The notes beneath the pieces are model-generated. The model was given only the letters and a program-made list of their open reading frames with translations, ran no database searches and was not told the DNA's origin. A stretch of DNA of 64,000 nt from Leisingera sp. JC1 (lineage in GTDB: Bacteria; Pseudomonadota; Alphaproteobacteria; Rhodobacterales; Rhodobacteraceae), in NCBI RefSeq assembly GCF_001679925.1, contig NZ_LYUZ01000125.1:116829-180828 (forward strand). The letters are read 5' to 3'. Shown piece by piece: positions 44,141-53,019 of the stretch. A program made the translations under genes and the position numbers. Each line of letters begins with the position of its first letter. Within the stretch, counting starts at the first letter, position 1.

Positions 44141-44821
44141 ATGCAGCTGGATCACACCACAGATTTCGCCGACTACCTGCCGGTTGACGTGCTGCTGCTG
44201 ACCAATCCCCTGCCGCAATCCGTGAAGCCCGCGCCCAAGCGCGCCCGCATCCGCAGCGGCGGTTTCCTGCCCGATACGCTGGTGGAGACCGAAGAGGGCT
44301 TCAAGCAGGCCCGCGACATCAAACCCGGCGACATGGTGTTCACTTTTGACGGCGGCGCCCAGGAAGTGAAGGCGGTGAAACACGCAGTGCCGCGTCTGAC
44401 CACCCTGATGCACATCCCGGCGGGCGCCCTGGGCAATGACACCGATCTGATGCTGCCTTCGGACCAGAAAGTGGCGCTGGAGATGGAAACCGCTGAACGC
44501 CTGTTCGGCCTGCCGGTTGTCGTCGCCAAGCTGATCGCCCTGACCGGCTACAAGGGTATCACCGCCGCCGCGCCGGAGCGCCTGGGCCGCATCCATTTCG
44601 AATTCGCAGAAGAAGAGCTGGTCTGGGCCGAAAGCGGCATGCTGCTGCCCGCGGGTGATGCCGTTGAGGACTCCGCCTTCCACCAGCTGTCGCTGACCGA
44701 GACCCGCCAGGTTCTGGCCAGCGATGAAGGCCGCGCGCTGTCGCAGACCGGCATGGGCGAAATTGACGCCCGCCTGCCCAGCCCGCTGGACAACCTGCTG
44801 GACCGCATCCTGGCGGCCTGA
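44141..44821 (+). CDS. Standalone Hint-domain protein lacking the catalytic cysteine
   Basis: 226 residues with a Hedgehog/intein (Hint_2) fold. ATG 44141 follows AGAAGGGA. After a 40-residue N-terminal leader comes GFLPDTLVETEEGFKQARDI, where Rhodobacterales Hint proteins normally have CFxPGTxI; position 41, the autoprocessing cysteine, is glycine. The usual SPxHRVLL box is SDQKVAL at 107-113, so its histidine is also replaced. No repeat or extein partner is fused. It is therefore probably catalytically dead, perhaps used as a binding module. Related proteins are often secreted type I substrates with RTX repeats, but none are present here. Confidence 0.85.
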   Translation: MQLDHTTDFADYLPVDVLLLTNPLPQSVKPAPKRARIRSGGFLPDTLVETEEGFKQARDIKPGDMVFTFDGGAQEVKAVKHAVPRLTTLMHIPAGALGNDTDLMLPSDQKVALEMETAERLFGLPVVVAKLIALTGYKGITAAAPERLGRIHFEFAEEELVWAESGMLLPAGDAVEDSAFHQLSLTETRQVLASDEGRALSQTGMGEIDARLPSPLDNLLDRILAA

Positions 44822-45072
44822 TCCAAGGGCCAGCCAGCAAGACATTCCCTCCCCCCTCGGGCCCGCCATTGTGCGGGCCTATTCTTTTTTGCTGCCCGGA
44901 CAGGCTGGCTGGGCTCCGCCCCTGACTTTCCGCGAAAATGCGGAACACACGTTCCAAACGCAGGGGCATTTCCGGAAAAAGTTGCCCGGAAAATATATGT
45001 ATGCCAGCATCCCCTCAGGCGCCAAAGGCACCGCAGAGCAACCGGCGCCCGGTATTCAGGGAGGATTTGACG

Positions 45073-46473
45073 ATGAACTTGCGGCCTGACCCAACATTTC
45101 ACGCAACGCCCAAACTGGCGATGGAGGCCCCGGCGGAGAAGCTGGCCTTCACGCTGATGCTGAGCCCCGATTTCTCGCAGCCGGACGGGCTGGCGGTGGT
45201 CGATGTCGACCCGGGCTCAGACACCTACGGCCAGATCGTGCATCAACTGATCATGCCCAACAAGGGCGATGAGTTTCACCACTTCGGCTGGAACGCCTGT
45301 TCCTCCTCCCTGTCGCCGCTGTCGGGTCATGCCTTCCTGGAACGGCGCTACCTGATCATCCCCGGCATCCGCTCCAGCCGGATCTATGTTGTGGACGTGA
45401 AGGAGCCGCTGAAGGCGAAAATCCACAAGATCATCGAACCGGAGGAGGTCTTTGCCAAGACCGGGTATTCGCGCCCGCACACCATCCATTGCGGCCCCGA
45501 GGGCATCTATGTCTCGACCCTGGGCGGCGGCGGCGAAGACGGCACCGACGGGCCGCCGGGCATCTTCATCATGGATTGCGAGACGTTTGAGATCCTGGGC
45601 CGCTACGAGATGGACCGCGGCAAGCAGGACAAGCATTATGATTTCTGGTGGAACCTGCCGCGGGATTACATGGTGAGTTCGGAATGGGCGCTGCCGCCGC
45701 AGTTTGAGAACGGCATCGTGGCGGAGGACCTGCTGAGCAACAAATACGGCCATTCGATCCACTTCTGGAACCTGCGCCAGCGCAAGAACGTGCAGACCAT
45801 CGACCTTGGCGAGAACCACCAGATGGCGCTGGAAATCCGCCCCGCGCATGACCCCTCGCGCGATTACGGCTTCTGCGGCGTGGTTGTGGATACCACCAAC
45901 CTGCAAGGCTCGATCTTCACCTGGTGGCAGAAGGACGACGGCACCTTTGACGCCAAGAAGACCATCACAATCGACCCGCGCCCGGAAAAGCCGGAGAACC
46001 TGCCGCCGCTGCTGCAGGGGTTCGAGGCAGTGCCGCCGCTGGTCACCGACATCGACCTGAGCCTGGACGACAAATACCTCTATGTCGCCTGCTGGGGGCT
46101 CGGCGAGATGCACCAGTACGATGTGAGTGACCCGATGAAGCCCACGCTGGCCGGCAAGGTGGAACTGGGCGGCATTGCACGCGGTGCCAAGCACCCGAAC
46201 GGCAAGGATTTCGCCTATGGCCCGCAGATGGTGGAGATCAGCCGCGACGGTAAACGGGTCTACTGGACCAATTCGCTTTATTCGACCTGGGACGACCAAT
46301 TCTATCCCGATTCCGAGGGCGGCCAGATGGTGATGGCCAACGTCGGCGAAAACGGCGGGCTGGAGCTGGACAAGGATTTCTATGTCGAGTTCCCCAAGGG
46401 CTACCGCAGCCACCAGATCCGGCTGGAAGGCGGCGACTGCTCCACCGACAGCTTCTGCTACCCCTCCGTCTGA
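45073..46473 (+). CDS. mtoX: SBP56 family protein, methanethiol oxidase homologue
   Basis: 466 residues of the selenium-binding-protein 56 family; bacterial members (MtoX) are copper-dependent methanethiol oxidases, giving formaldehyde, H2S and H2O2 from a product of DMSP degradation. The start 45073 has GGGAGG. Family-typical segments are HHFGWNACSSSLSPLSGHAF, YSRPHTIHCGPEGIYVSTLG, EWALPPQFENGIV, NKYGHSIHFWNLR and HQIRLEGGDCSTDSFCYPSV, containing many conserved His and Cys that can bind metal. No clear N-terminal signal peptide is seen, although some MtoX are periplasmic. Activity here is inferred by homology. Confidence 0.88.
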   Translation: MNLRPDPTFHATPKLAMEAPAEKLAFTLMLSPDFSQPDGLAVVDVDPGSDTYGQIVHQLIMPNKGDEFHHFGWNACSSSLSPLSGHAFLERRYLIIPGIRSSRIYVVDVKEPLKAKIHKIIEPEEVFAKTGYSRPHTIHCGPEGIYVSTLGGGGEDGTDGPPGIFIMDCETFEILGRYEMDRGKQDKHYDFWWNLPRDYMVSSEWALPPQFENGIVAEDLLSNKYGHSIHFWNLRQRKNVQTIDLGENHQMALEIRPAHDPSRDYGFCGVVVDTTNLQGSIFTWWQKDDGTFDAKKTITIDPRPEKPENLPPLLQGFEAVPPLVTDIDLSLDDKYLYVACWGLGEMHQYDVSDPMKPTLAGKVELGGIARGAKHPNGKDFAYGPQMVEISRDGKRVYWTNSLYSTWDDQFYPDSEGGQMVMANVGENGGLELDKDFYVEFPKGYRSHQIRLEGGDCSTDSFCYPSV

Positions 46474-46476
46474 CGC

Positions 46477-47136
46477 GTGGCAGAACTCAGCACGGCGGCG
46501 GCCCTGTGGGGGGCCGTTGCACTTTCCGGTGTCTATCACGGTGTGAACCCCGGCATGGGCTGGCCGCTGGCGGTCTCAGCCGCGCTGATGGAGCGCGCGC
46601 AGGGCAGCCTGTGGCGGGCGCTGGCCGCGCTGGCGGCGGGGCATCTGCTGGCGATGGCAGCGGTGCTGTTTCCGTTCTCGATGCTGCTGGTGCTGGCCGA
46701 GTGGCAGCGCGAGATCCAGATCGGCGCCGCCTGCCTGGTGATTGCGCTGGGGCTGTACCTGTTATGGAACCGCCGCCACCCGCGCCTGCTGGCCCGCGTG
46801 CCGCCGTCGCGGCTGGCGCTGTGGTCGTTCCTGGCGGCGATGGCTCATGGCGCCGGGCTGATGCTGGTGCCGATCTACCTTGGGCTATGCGCCACCGTGG
46901 AGACCGGTGCGGGCCACGCCGCCGCCGGGGTGCTGATGACCGGCAGCGCGGGCATCGCCATAATGGTCGCGCTGGCGCATACGCTGGCGATGACGCTGGC
47001 CGGCGGCGCGATGGCCTTTGGCGTCTACCACTGGCTGGGACTGAAGTTCCTGTCCCGCGGCTGGTTCAACCTGGATCTGGTCTGGGCGCTGAGCCTGGTC
47101 CTGGTCGGCGCAGTGTCGCTGCTGACGCTGCATTGA
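46477..47136 (+). CDS. Polytopic membrane protein paired with SBP56
   Basis: 219 residues with about six membrane segments, starting at GTG 46477, three bases after the mtoX stop, so cotranscribed. It carries conserved-looking histidines in membrane segments: SGVYHGVNPGMGWPLAVSAA near residue 20, AMAHGAGLMLVPIYLG and VALAHTLAMTLAGGAMAFGV. The pattern recalls metal or haem transporters, but no defined family is certain. Since SBP56 enzymes use copper, a copper supply role is plausible (inference). Confidence 0.75.
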   Translation: MAELSTAAALWGAVALSGVYHGVNPGMGWPLAVSAALMERAQGSLWRALAALAAGHLLAMAAVLFPFSMLLVLAEWQREIQIGAACLVIALGLYLLWNRRHPRLLARVPPSRLALWSFLAAMAHGAGLMLVPIYLGLCATVETGAGHAAAGVLMTGSAGIAIMVALAHTLAMTLAGGAMAFGVYHWLGLKFLSRGWFNLDLVWALSLVLVGAVSLLTLH

Positions 47137-47319
47137 TGGCTTTTAGTACTGCGGATTACCGCCCGCCTTGCACAGAACAAGGCGCGGAAAACGCCTGCCC
47201 CGGCCGGTTCCGGAATATTCCAGGTCGCTGCTTGGCCGCCGGATGCCGCGCGATCCGTCTACTTTTCCTGGGCACAGAATGCCCGCCCCGCGGCATCCCC
47301 CGGTCTTAGGAAGCACAAA

Positions 47320-48342
47320 TTGGAAAGCAGCAGCCGCGACGGCGATGACACCACGCTGAAAGGGATCCTTCTGCTGGTTCTGGGACTAACGGTCTTCTCG
47401 CTTCAGGATGTCATCATGAAAGTCTTCAGCAGCCAGATGGCGGTGCAGGAAGTGATCTTCCTGCGCGGGCTGGTGACGCTGGTGCCAGTCAGCCTGTGCT
47501 TGTACCTGAGCGGAGGACGCGGTGCTTTTGCGACCAGCAAACTGTTCCTGTCCTGCCTGCGCGGCGCCGCCGGGTTTGTCTGCTTCTCGACCTTTTCCAT
47601 GGCGCTGGCGGTGCTGCCGCTGGCGGATGCGATGCCGCTTTACTACACCGCTCCGCTGTTCGTGGTGATGTTCTCGATCCCGCTTCTGGGCGAGCAGGTC
47701 GGCTGGCGCAGCTGGCTGGCGATCTGCGCCGGCTTTCTCGGCGTGGTATTCGTGGCCCAGCCGGGTGAAGGCGGCATCGAGCCCGCGATGATCCTCGCCA
47801 TCATCTCGGCCTGCGCCTACAGCGCGCAGAGCCTGCTGGCGCGGATGCTGGGACCAACCGAAAGCGCTCTGCGGATGACCTTCTACTCGATGCTGACCTT
47901 CGTGGCACTGAGCGGCGCCATGGGGATCGTATTCGGCAGCGGCTGGCTGGACCGGTTCGGCCATCCCAGCGCCCAGTACATGTTCCGCGCCTGGAGCGTG
48001 CCGGACCTGGCCCAAACTGCGCTGATCGTGGCCGTTGGCCTGATCGCCGCCGCCGGTTTCTATTGCATCAGCCAGGCTTACCGGCTGGGTGCAGCCAGCA
48101 GCATTGCCCCGTTCGAGTACAGCTCGCTGCCAGTTGCGGTTCTGTGGGGCTGGCTGTTTTGGGGCGACATTCCGGGCAGCACCACCATCACCGGCAGCGC
48201 GCTGATTGTCGGAAGCGGTCTGTTCATCCTGCACCGTGAGGTGGTCAAACGCCGCGAAACCCGCCGCACCGCTGCCATACGCCGCAGCGCAGAAGGGAAA
48301 TGTGATCCTTTGATGACAGACGCCGCGAAAGCCTCTATGTGA
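47320..48342 (+). CDS. DMT-superfamily permease (EamA)
   Basis: 340 residues with ten predicted membrane segments in two EamA halves. The start is TTG 47320 with TAGGAAG nine bases upstream, since no ATG lies before the first helix (LKGILLLVLGLTVFSLQDVI). Conserved patches are LPLADAMPLYYTAPLFVVMF in half one and GAASSIAPFEYSSLPVAVLW in half two, both typical of RhaT/RarD-like EamA exporters. The C-terminus has an unusual basic tail of about 40 residues (VVKRRETRRTAAIRRSAEGK). Likely exports an amino acid or other metabolite; substrate unknown. Confidence 0.9.
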   Translation: MESSSRDGDDTTLKGILLLVLGLTVFSLQDVIMKVFSSQMAVQEVIFLRGLVTLVPVSLCLYLSGGRGAFATSKLFLSCLRGAAGFVCFSTFSMALAVLPLADAMPLYYTAPLFVVMFSIPLLGEQVGWRSWLAICAGFLGVVFVAQPGEGGIEPAMILAIISACAYSAQSLLARMLGPTESALRMTFYSMLTFVALSGAMGIVFGSGWLDRFGHPSAQYMFRAWSVPDLAQTALIVAVGLIAAAGFYCISQAYRLGAASSIAPFEYSSLPVAVLWGWLFWGDIPGSTTITGSALIVGSGLFILHREVVKRRETRRTAAIRRSAEGKCDPLMTDAAKASM

Positions 48343-48596
48343 GGGCGCGAACAGGAAACGGATTCGGAGCCACACCGCCTTGCCGCTGCTGCAGACGCTG
48401 CCCGCCTGCCCTTGTGGACCTGACCTGATGCGCATCGCGCTGGGGAGCAGGGCTGCAACCGGCCATCAGGCTCCGGTCGTTTTGCCGGCAAGCTGCTTTG
48501 GTGCCTCCGGAATGGTGCGGGCGCAGAGAAATGCGCTAGACTGCCGGACAAGCCGCTTCCATCAGCCATCGGACTAATCGGGATTGGAGCCAGCCA

Positions 48597-50117
48597 ATGT
48601 GCGGGATTTTGGGGATCGCAAGCCGGGACACAGAAGTCTTTGCAGAGATATATGACGGGCTTCTGATGCTGCAGCACCGCGGCCAGGACGCCTCGGGGAT
48701 TGTGACCTACACCGGCGAGTTCTTCCGCGAGCGCAAGGCCAACGGCCTAGTCAAGGATGTGTTCGGCCCGTCGGATGCGGAAACCCTGACCGGACGCGTC
48801 GGCATGGGCCATGTGCGCTACCCCACCGCAGGATCGCTGAGCGCGGCGGAAGCGCAGCCGTTCTTTGTGAACGCGCCTTACGGCATCTACCTGGTTCACA
48901 ACGGCAATATCACCAACACCGCCGAGCAGCGCGAAAAGGTGACCGGCAAGTACAGCCGCCATCTGCGCACCACCTCCGATTCCGAAATCCTGCTGAACGT
49001 GCTGGCCGACAAGGTCGCCGATGCTATCAAGGTCAACGGCAACGCCGAGCCGATCCGCAACATCTTTGCCGGCGTCAAAATGACCATGGAGCGGGTTCAG
49101 GGCGCCTATTCGGTGCTGTGCATGATTGCCGGTGTCGGCATGCTGGCATTCCGCGACCCGCACGGCATCCGGCCGCTGTCGCTGGGCAAACGCCCGGCAC
49201 AAGGCGAAGGCGACGATTACTGCATTGCCTCCGAGGACGTGGCCTTCGGCATCAACGGGTTCGAGAAAGTCCGCGATGTGAAGGCCGGCGAGGCGGTGCT
49301 GATCGACCTCGACGGCAACCTGCATACCTTCCAGGCGGTTGAGGGCAAGCTCACCCCCTGCATCTTTGAATATGTCTACCTGGCGCGTCCCGACTCGATG
49401 ATGGACGGCGTCTCGGTCTACAAGACCCAGCTGCGCATGGGCCAGGCGCTGGCCAAGCAGATCCAGGAGTCGGGGCTGGAGATCGACAGCATCATCCCGG
49501 TGCCTGATTCGGCCCGCCCGGTGGCGCTGGAAGTCGCCAACTCCACTGGCATCCGCTACCGCGAGGGGCTGGTGAAGAACCGCTACGTCGGCCGTACCTT
49601 CATCATGCCCGGTCAGGCCGAGCGGCAGAAGTCGGTGCGCCGCAAGCTCAACGCCATCCCGCTGGAGTTCAAGGACCGCAACGTTCTGCTGATTGATGAC
49701 TCCATCGTGCGCGGCAACACCATCAAGAAGATCGTGCAGATGTGCCGCGAGGCCGGCGCCAAGAAGGTCTATATCGCCTCTGCCTCGCCGCCGGTGGTTT
49801 ACCCGAACGTCTATGGCATCGACATGCCGACCAAACATGAGCTGATCGCAAACGGCCTCAGCATCGAGGAAATCCGCGAGGAATTGGGCGCCGATGCGCT
49901 GTTCTACCAGAAGCTCGAGGACCTGATCTGGGCGGCGCAGGAAGGCAACCCGGACATCCAGGGCTTTGACTGCTCCTGCTTTGACGGCAACTACATCACC
50001 GGCGTCACCGAAGAGTATCTGGCGGCGCTGGAAGGCAGCAGCCGGGTCAGCGCCAAGATCCAGGACATGCCGGCACCTGGCGCCTCCTGGAACGCCTCCA
50101 AGCTGGCCACCGGCTGA
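48597..50117 (+). CDS. purF: Amidophosphoribosyltransferase
   Basis: First step of purine biosynthesis: PRPP plus glutamine gives phosphoribosylamine. 506 residues. Mature enzyme begins at C2 (MCGILGIASRDTEVFAEIYD), the Ntn-amidotransferase nucleophile, with no long propeptide. YDGLLMLQHRGQDASGIVTY, GMGHVRYPTAGS and the glutamine-site LVHNGNITN follow. The PRPP motif is VLLIDDSIVRGNTIKKIV around residue 365. The gap 48343-48596 before it has no gene or recognised element. Confidence 0.96.
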   Translation: MCGILGIASRDTEVFAEIYDGLLMLQHRGQDASGIVTYTGEFFRERKANGLVKDVFGPSDAETLTGRVGMGHVRYPTAGSLSAAEAQPFFVNAPYGIYLVHNGNITNTAEQREKVTGKYSRHLRTTSDSEILLNVLADKVADAIKVNGNAEPIRNIFAGVKMTMERVQGAYSVLCMIAGVGMLAFRDPHGIRPLSLGKRPAQGEGDDYCIASEDVAFGINGFEKVRDVKAGEAVLIDLDGNLHTFQAVEGKLTPCIFEYVYLARPDSMMDGVSVYKTQLRMGQALAKQIQESGLEIDSIIPVPDSARPVALEVANSTGIRYREGLVKNRYVGRTFIMPGQAERQKSVRRKLNAIPLEFKDRNVLLIDDSIVRGNTIKKIVQMCREAGAKKVYIASASPPVVYPNVYGIDMPTKHELIANGLSIEEIREELGADALFYQKLEDLIWAAQEGNPDIQGFDCSCFDGNYITGVTEEYLAALEGSSRVSAKIQDMPAPGASWNASKLATG

Positions 50118-50219
50118 GACCGGCCCCAACAGGGGTTTGAACTTTGGCCCGCATGCGTCTATGAGGGCCCGGAACTTTGCATGGGGAGGCGCTGGCCGTG
50201 ACGGCCCGCGCCTTTTCCT

Positions 50220-50807
50220 ATGCTCCTGACGAAAGGCCGCCCCTTGGACGCGCATCTTGCCCGCATGCTGACTTCCCCGCGCCAGTGCCGCTGCTGCGGC
50301 GCGACGTTTGCGCAATTGCTCAGCCTCAGCTGCGACCGGCCCGACATCTGTTCCGAGGATATGGACGTAGAGGACAACTCCGCCGTGCTGGCCACCCGCG
50401 GCGACATCCTGACCGAGGATTTCTGCCGCCTCGGCGATCTGCGCTTTGTCCGCGCGGTGCTGGCAATTCCATTGAACGGCACCCGCGGCGAGGAGTTCAT
50501 CCTGGGCACCTGGGCCAGCCTCAGCCGTGATGACTTCGACGCCTATCTCGACCTGTTCGAAATGCGCGAGACCGACAAGCTCGGCGACCGCCCGGCCTGG
50601 CTCGCCAATGCCATTCCGCCGGACATGCCGCTGCCCGCGGGCTGCATGCTGGAGATGCGCCCCGGCGGCCAGTACCCGGAACTGAAGGTCACGGAGCAGA
50701 ACCACCCGCTCTATCCGCTGCAGAAGGACGGCGCAGAGCTGGAGGAGCTGCTGGAGCTGCTCTATGCCTACGGCCACGACCTGCCGTCGCTGGTCTATGA
50801 CGCCTGA
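50220..50807 (+). CDS. DUF2199 protein
   Basis: 195 residues. The zinc-ribbon-like CRCCGATFAQLLSLSCDRPD at about residue 23-42 and LRFVRAVLAIPLNGTRGEEFI followed by GTWASLSRDDF match the DUF2199 family of uncharacterised cytoplasmic proteins. The start is uncertain: ATG 50220 has no good ribosome site, while TTG 50244 is preceded by GAAAGG, and the family homology begins just after either. It lies 100 bases after purF in the same orientation. No membrane segments. Confidence 0.8.
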   Translation: MLLTKGRPLDAHLARMLTSPRQCRCCGATFAQLLSLSCDRPDICSEDMDVEDNSAVLATRGDILTEDFCRLGDLRFVRAVLAIPLNGTRGEEFILGTWASLSRDDFDAYLDLFEMRETDKLGDRPAWLANAIPPDMPLPAGCMLEMRPGGQYPELKVTEQNHPLYPLQKDGAELEELLELLYAYGHDLPSLVYDA

Positions 50808-50963
50808 AGCCTGACGCAAGACCGCTGCGCCTTGAATGATCAAAGGCCGTCGGCGGCCTTTCTCTCAGCCTTCTGCAGCTTTCCGCCGAGACCCGTTCTG
50901 CCCGCTTGAAACAGCGGCTGCGGCACGCCAGATCCCATCCGGACAATCAAGGGACAGACGAAG

Positions 50964-51224
50964 ATGGCGAACGAGCAGACCTCCGCCAAGGTGGCGGGGC
51001 TGGCAACCCAGACCAATGCAGTGAACCGCAGCAACCTGAGCCTGCTGGGGGTCTACGGGCCTGAGAACAGCATGAGCGCGCTGATCCGCCTGCCCTCCGG
51101 CCGCACCCGCGAGGTGAAGCGCGGCACCAAGCTGTCCCAGGGCCAGGTGGTCGCCATCGACGCCCACGGCCTCGTGCTGAACCAGCGCGGCGAAACCAGG
51201 CGCCTGGTGATGCCGGGCAGCTGA
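50964..51224 (+). CDS. Small protein resembling the GspC/PilP homology region
   Basis: 86 residues. The stretch LSLLGVYGPENSMSALIRLP, then SGRTREVKRGTKLSQGQVVA and LVLNQRGETRRLVMPG is the beta-rich pattern of the HR domain of type II secretion protein GspC and pilotin-like PilP, where it contacts the secretin. Unlike those, there is no signal peptide or membrane helix here, and no secretion genes are nearby, so function is unclear. ATG 50964 with AGGGACAGACGAAG is a fair ribosome site. Confidence 0.65.
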   Translation: MANEQTSAKVAGLATQTNAVNRSNLSLLGVYGPENSMSALIRLPSGRTREVKRGTKLSQGQVVAIDAHGLVLNQRGETRRLVMPGS

Positions 51225-51339
51225 GCCGGCGGCCAGCGGCGCTAATTCCTGCAAAGTAATTTGCCAAGTGTTTTCGAAAATCCTTGGCGCTGCTTTCCGC
51301 CTCTTGACCTGCCCGCGCGGGCGGCCCAAGAAGGCGGTC

Positions 51340-51987
51340 ATGACAGACAAAATCGCTCTCATCACCGGTGCTTCGCGCGGCCTGGGCAACGCCCTGGCCG
51401 AGGCGCTTGCGCCCACCCATCACATCGTTGCCGTTGCCCGCACCACCGGTGCGCTGGAAGAGCTGGACGACCGCATCAAGGCGGCGGGCGGCTCTGCCAC
51501 CCTGGCGCCGATGGACATCACCGTGCCGGAGGCGATGGCGACGCTCTGCCGCGGCATCCATGACCGCTGGGGCAAGCTGGACCTGTGGCTGCACACGGCG
51601 ATCCATGCAACCGCCCTGTGCCCGGCGCCCTCCGTGGCGGCCAAGGACTGGACCAAGGCTTTGGCAATCAACGCCACCGCCACCTCGGTGCTGATCCCTT
51701 ATGTGGCCCCCCTGCTGGGCCAGTCGGGCCGCGCGGTGTTCTTTGACGACCCCAAGGCGGGCGAGAAATTCTATGGCACCTACGGTGCCACCAAAGCGGC
51801 GCAGATGGCACTGGCCCGCAGCTGGCAGGCCGAGACCGAGCGCACCGGCCCCAAGGTGAATATCCTGGAGCCGCAGCCGATGGCCACGGCGCTGCGCGCC
51901 CGTTTCCACCCGGGTGAAGACCGCGACGCGCTGAGCACGATTCAGGACGAAGCCGCACGCCTGCTGCCGCAAATCCTGGCGGACTGA
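51340..51987 (+). CDS. Short-chain dehydrogenase/reductase
   Basis: 215-residue Rossmann oxidoreductase. ATG 51340 with AAGAAGG upstream is chosen because the open frame further 5' lacks SDR features. NAD(P) site TGASRGLGNALA, structural NATATSV, and the catalytic YGATK (FYGTYGATKAAQMALARSWQ). The usual NAG motif is replaced by HTAIHAT and the active-site serine near the NAD motif is not obvious (AVFFDDPKAG), so the substrate or even activity is uncertain. Confidence 0.88.
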   Translation: MTDKIALITGASRGLGNALAEALAPTHHIVAVARTTGALEELDDRIKAAGGSATLAPMDITVPEAMATLCRGIHDRWGKLDLWLHTAIHATALCPAPSVAAKDWTKALAINATATSVLIPYVAPLLGQSGRAVFFDDPKAGEKFYGTYGATKAAQMALARSWQAETERTGPKVNILEPQPMATALRARFHPGEDRDALSTIQDEAARLLPQILAD

Positions 51988-52224
51988 CGCCTGAGATTAC
52001 CCCCCGGCGCCGCGCTCCCGCGCGGCGCTTGGCCCAAGGCTTTGGACGGCATCTCTTGATGCAGGCCGAAGGCGCGGGAGCGCTCCCGGCCTCTCCCGGC
52101 CACCCCGCGTGTTGCCTCCCTGCCCCGCTTTGCCGCGGATCCGGCTTCTCCTTGCGAAATCCTTGCCCCCTTCAGGTGCAGGTCCTATTCAATCGAAAAC
52201 CCGGTTGAAGACGGCAGGCACCCC
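51988..52224. other. Non-coding gap before surE
   Basis: 237 bases with no gene. GCGCCGCGC/GCGCGGCGC forms a hairpin at 52007-52028 after the SDR gene, and the following GCTTGGCCCAA resembles the same combination (in reverse) near 9328-9356. Confidence 0.4.
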
Positions 52225-53019
52225 ATGCGCATTCTGATCACCAATGACGACGGCATCAGCGCCGAAGGGCTCAAAGTTCTGGACGCAATTGCCCATGAGG
52301 TCGCGGGCCCCGATGGCGAGGTCTGGACCGTGGCGCCCGCCTTCGAGCAATCCGGCGTCGGCCACTGCATCAGCTACACCCGCCCCACCATGCTCAGCCA
52401 GCTGGGAGAGCGCCGCTTCGCCGCCGAAGGCTCGCCTGCCGACTGCGTGCTGGCGGGCATTCATGTGGCAATGCATGATCAGAAGCCGGATCTGGTGCTG
52501 TCGGGGGTGAACCGGGGCAACAACTCGGCTGAAAACGCGCTTTATTCCGGTACCCTGGGCGGCGCGATGGAGGCTGCATTGCAGGGCATCCCGGCCATGG
52601 CACTGTCGCAGTATTACGGGCCCGCCAACCGCGAGACGGAAAATCCGTTCGAGGCCTCCGCCGTGCATGGCGCCGCGCTGGTGAAAAAGATCCTGGCGGC
52701 CCAGCCGCAGGACAATCAGGATTACCGGCTGTTCTACAACATCAACTTCCCGCCGGTGCCGGCCGCCGATGTGAAAGGCGCGCGGGTTGCGCCGCAGGGG
52801 TTCCGCCGCGGCAGCCATTTCTCCGCCGAGGAGCAGCTGTCGCCCACCGGCCGCCGCTACCTGTGGATCCGCGGCGGCAACCAGCATGTCGAAACTGCCG
52901 CGGGCTCAGATGCGGCGGTCAACCTGGACGGCTTTATCTCCGTCACCCCGATGCGCGCCGATCTGACAGCGCGGGACGCAATGGACGCGCTGAAGGCGAT
53001 CGAGGGCCCCGGCGCATGA
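52225..53019 (+). CDS. surE: 5'/3'-nucleotidase SurE
   Basis: Metal-dependent phosphatase acting on nucleoside monophosphates; 264 residues. The N-terminal [20 protein letters not shown] contains the metal-binding NDDG, and [20 protein letters not shown] the second conserved loop. Stationary-phase survival protein family. Its stop overlaps the pcm ATG by ATGA (53016), the conserved surE-pcm pairing, in turn followed by an nlpD-type gene: the same order (surE-pcm-nlpD) seen in many proteobacteria. Confidence 0.96.
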   Translation: MRILITNDDGISAEGLKVLDAIAHEVAGPDGEVWTVAPAFEQSGVGHCISYTRPTMLSQLGERRFAAEGSPADCVLAGIHVAMHDQKPDLVLSGVNRGNNSAENALYSGTLGGAMEAALQGIPAMALSQYYGPANRETENPFEASAVHGAALVKKILAAQPQDNQDYRLFYNINFPPVPAADVKGARVAPQGFRRGSHFSAEEQLSPTGRRYLWIRGGNQHVETAAGSDAAVNLDGFISVTPMRADLTARDAMDALKAIEGPGA

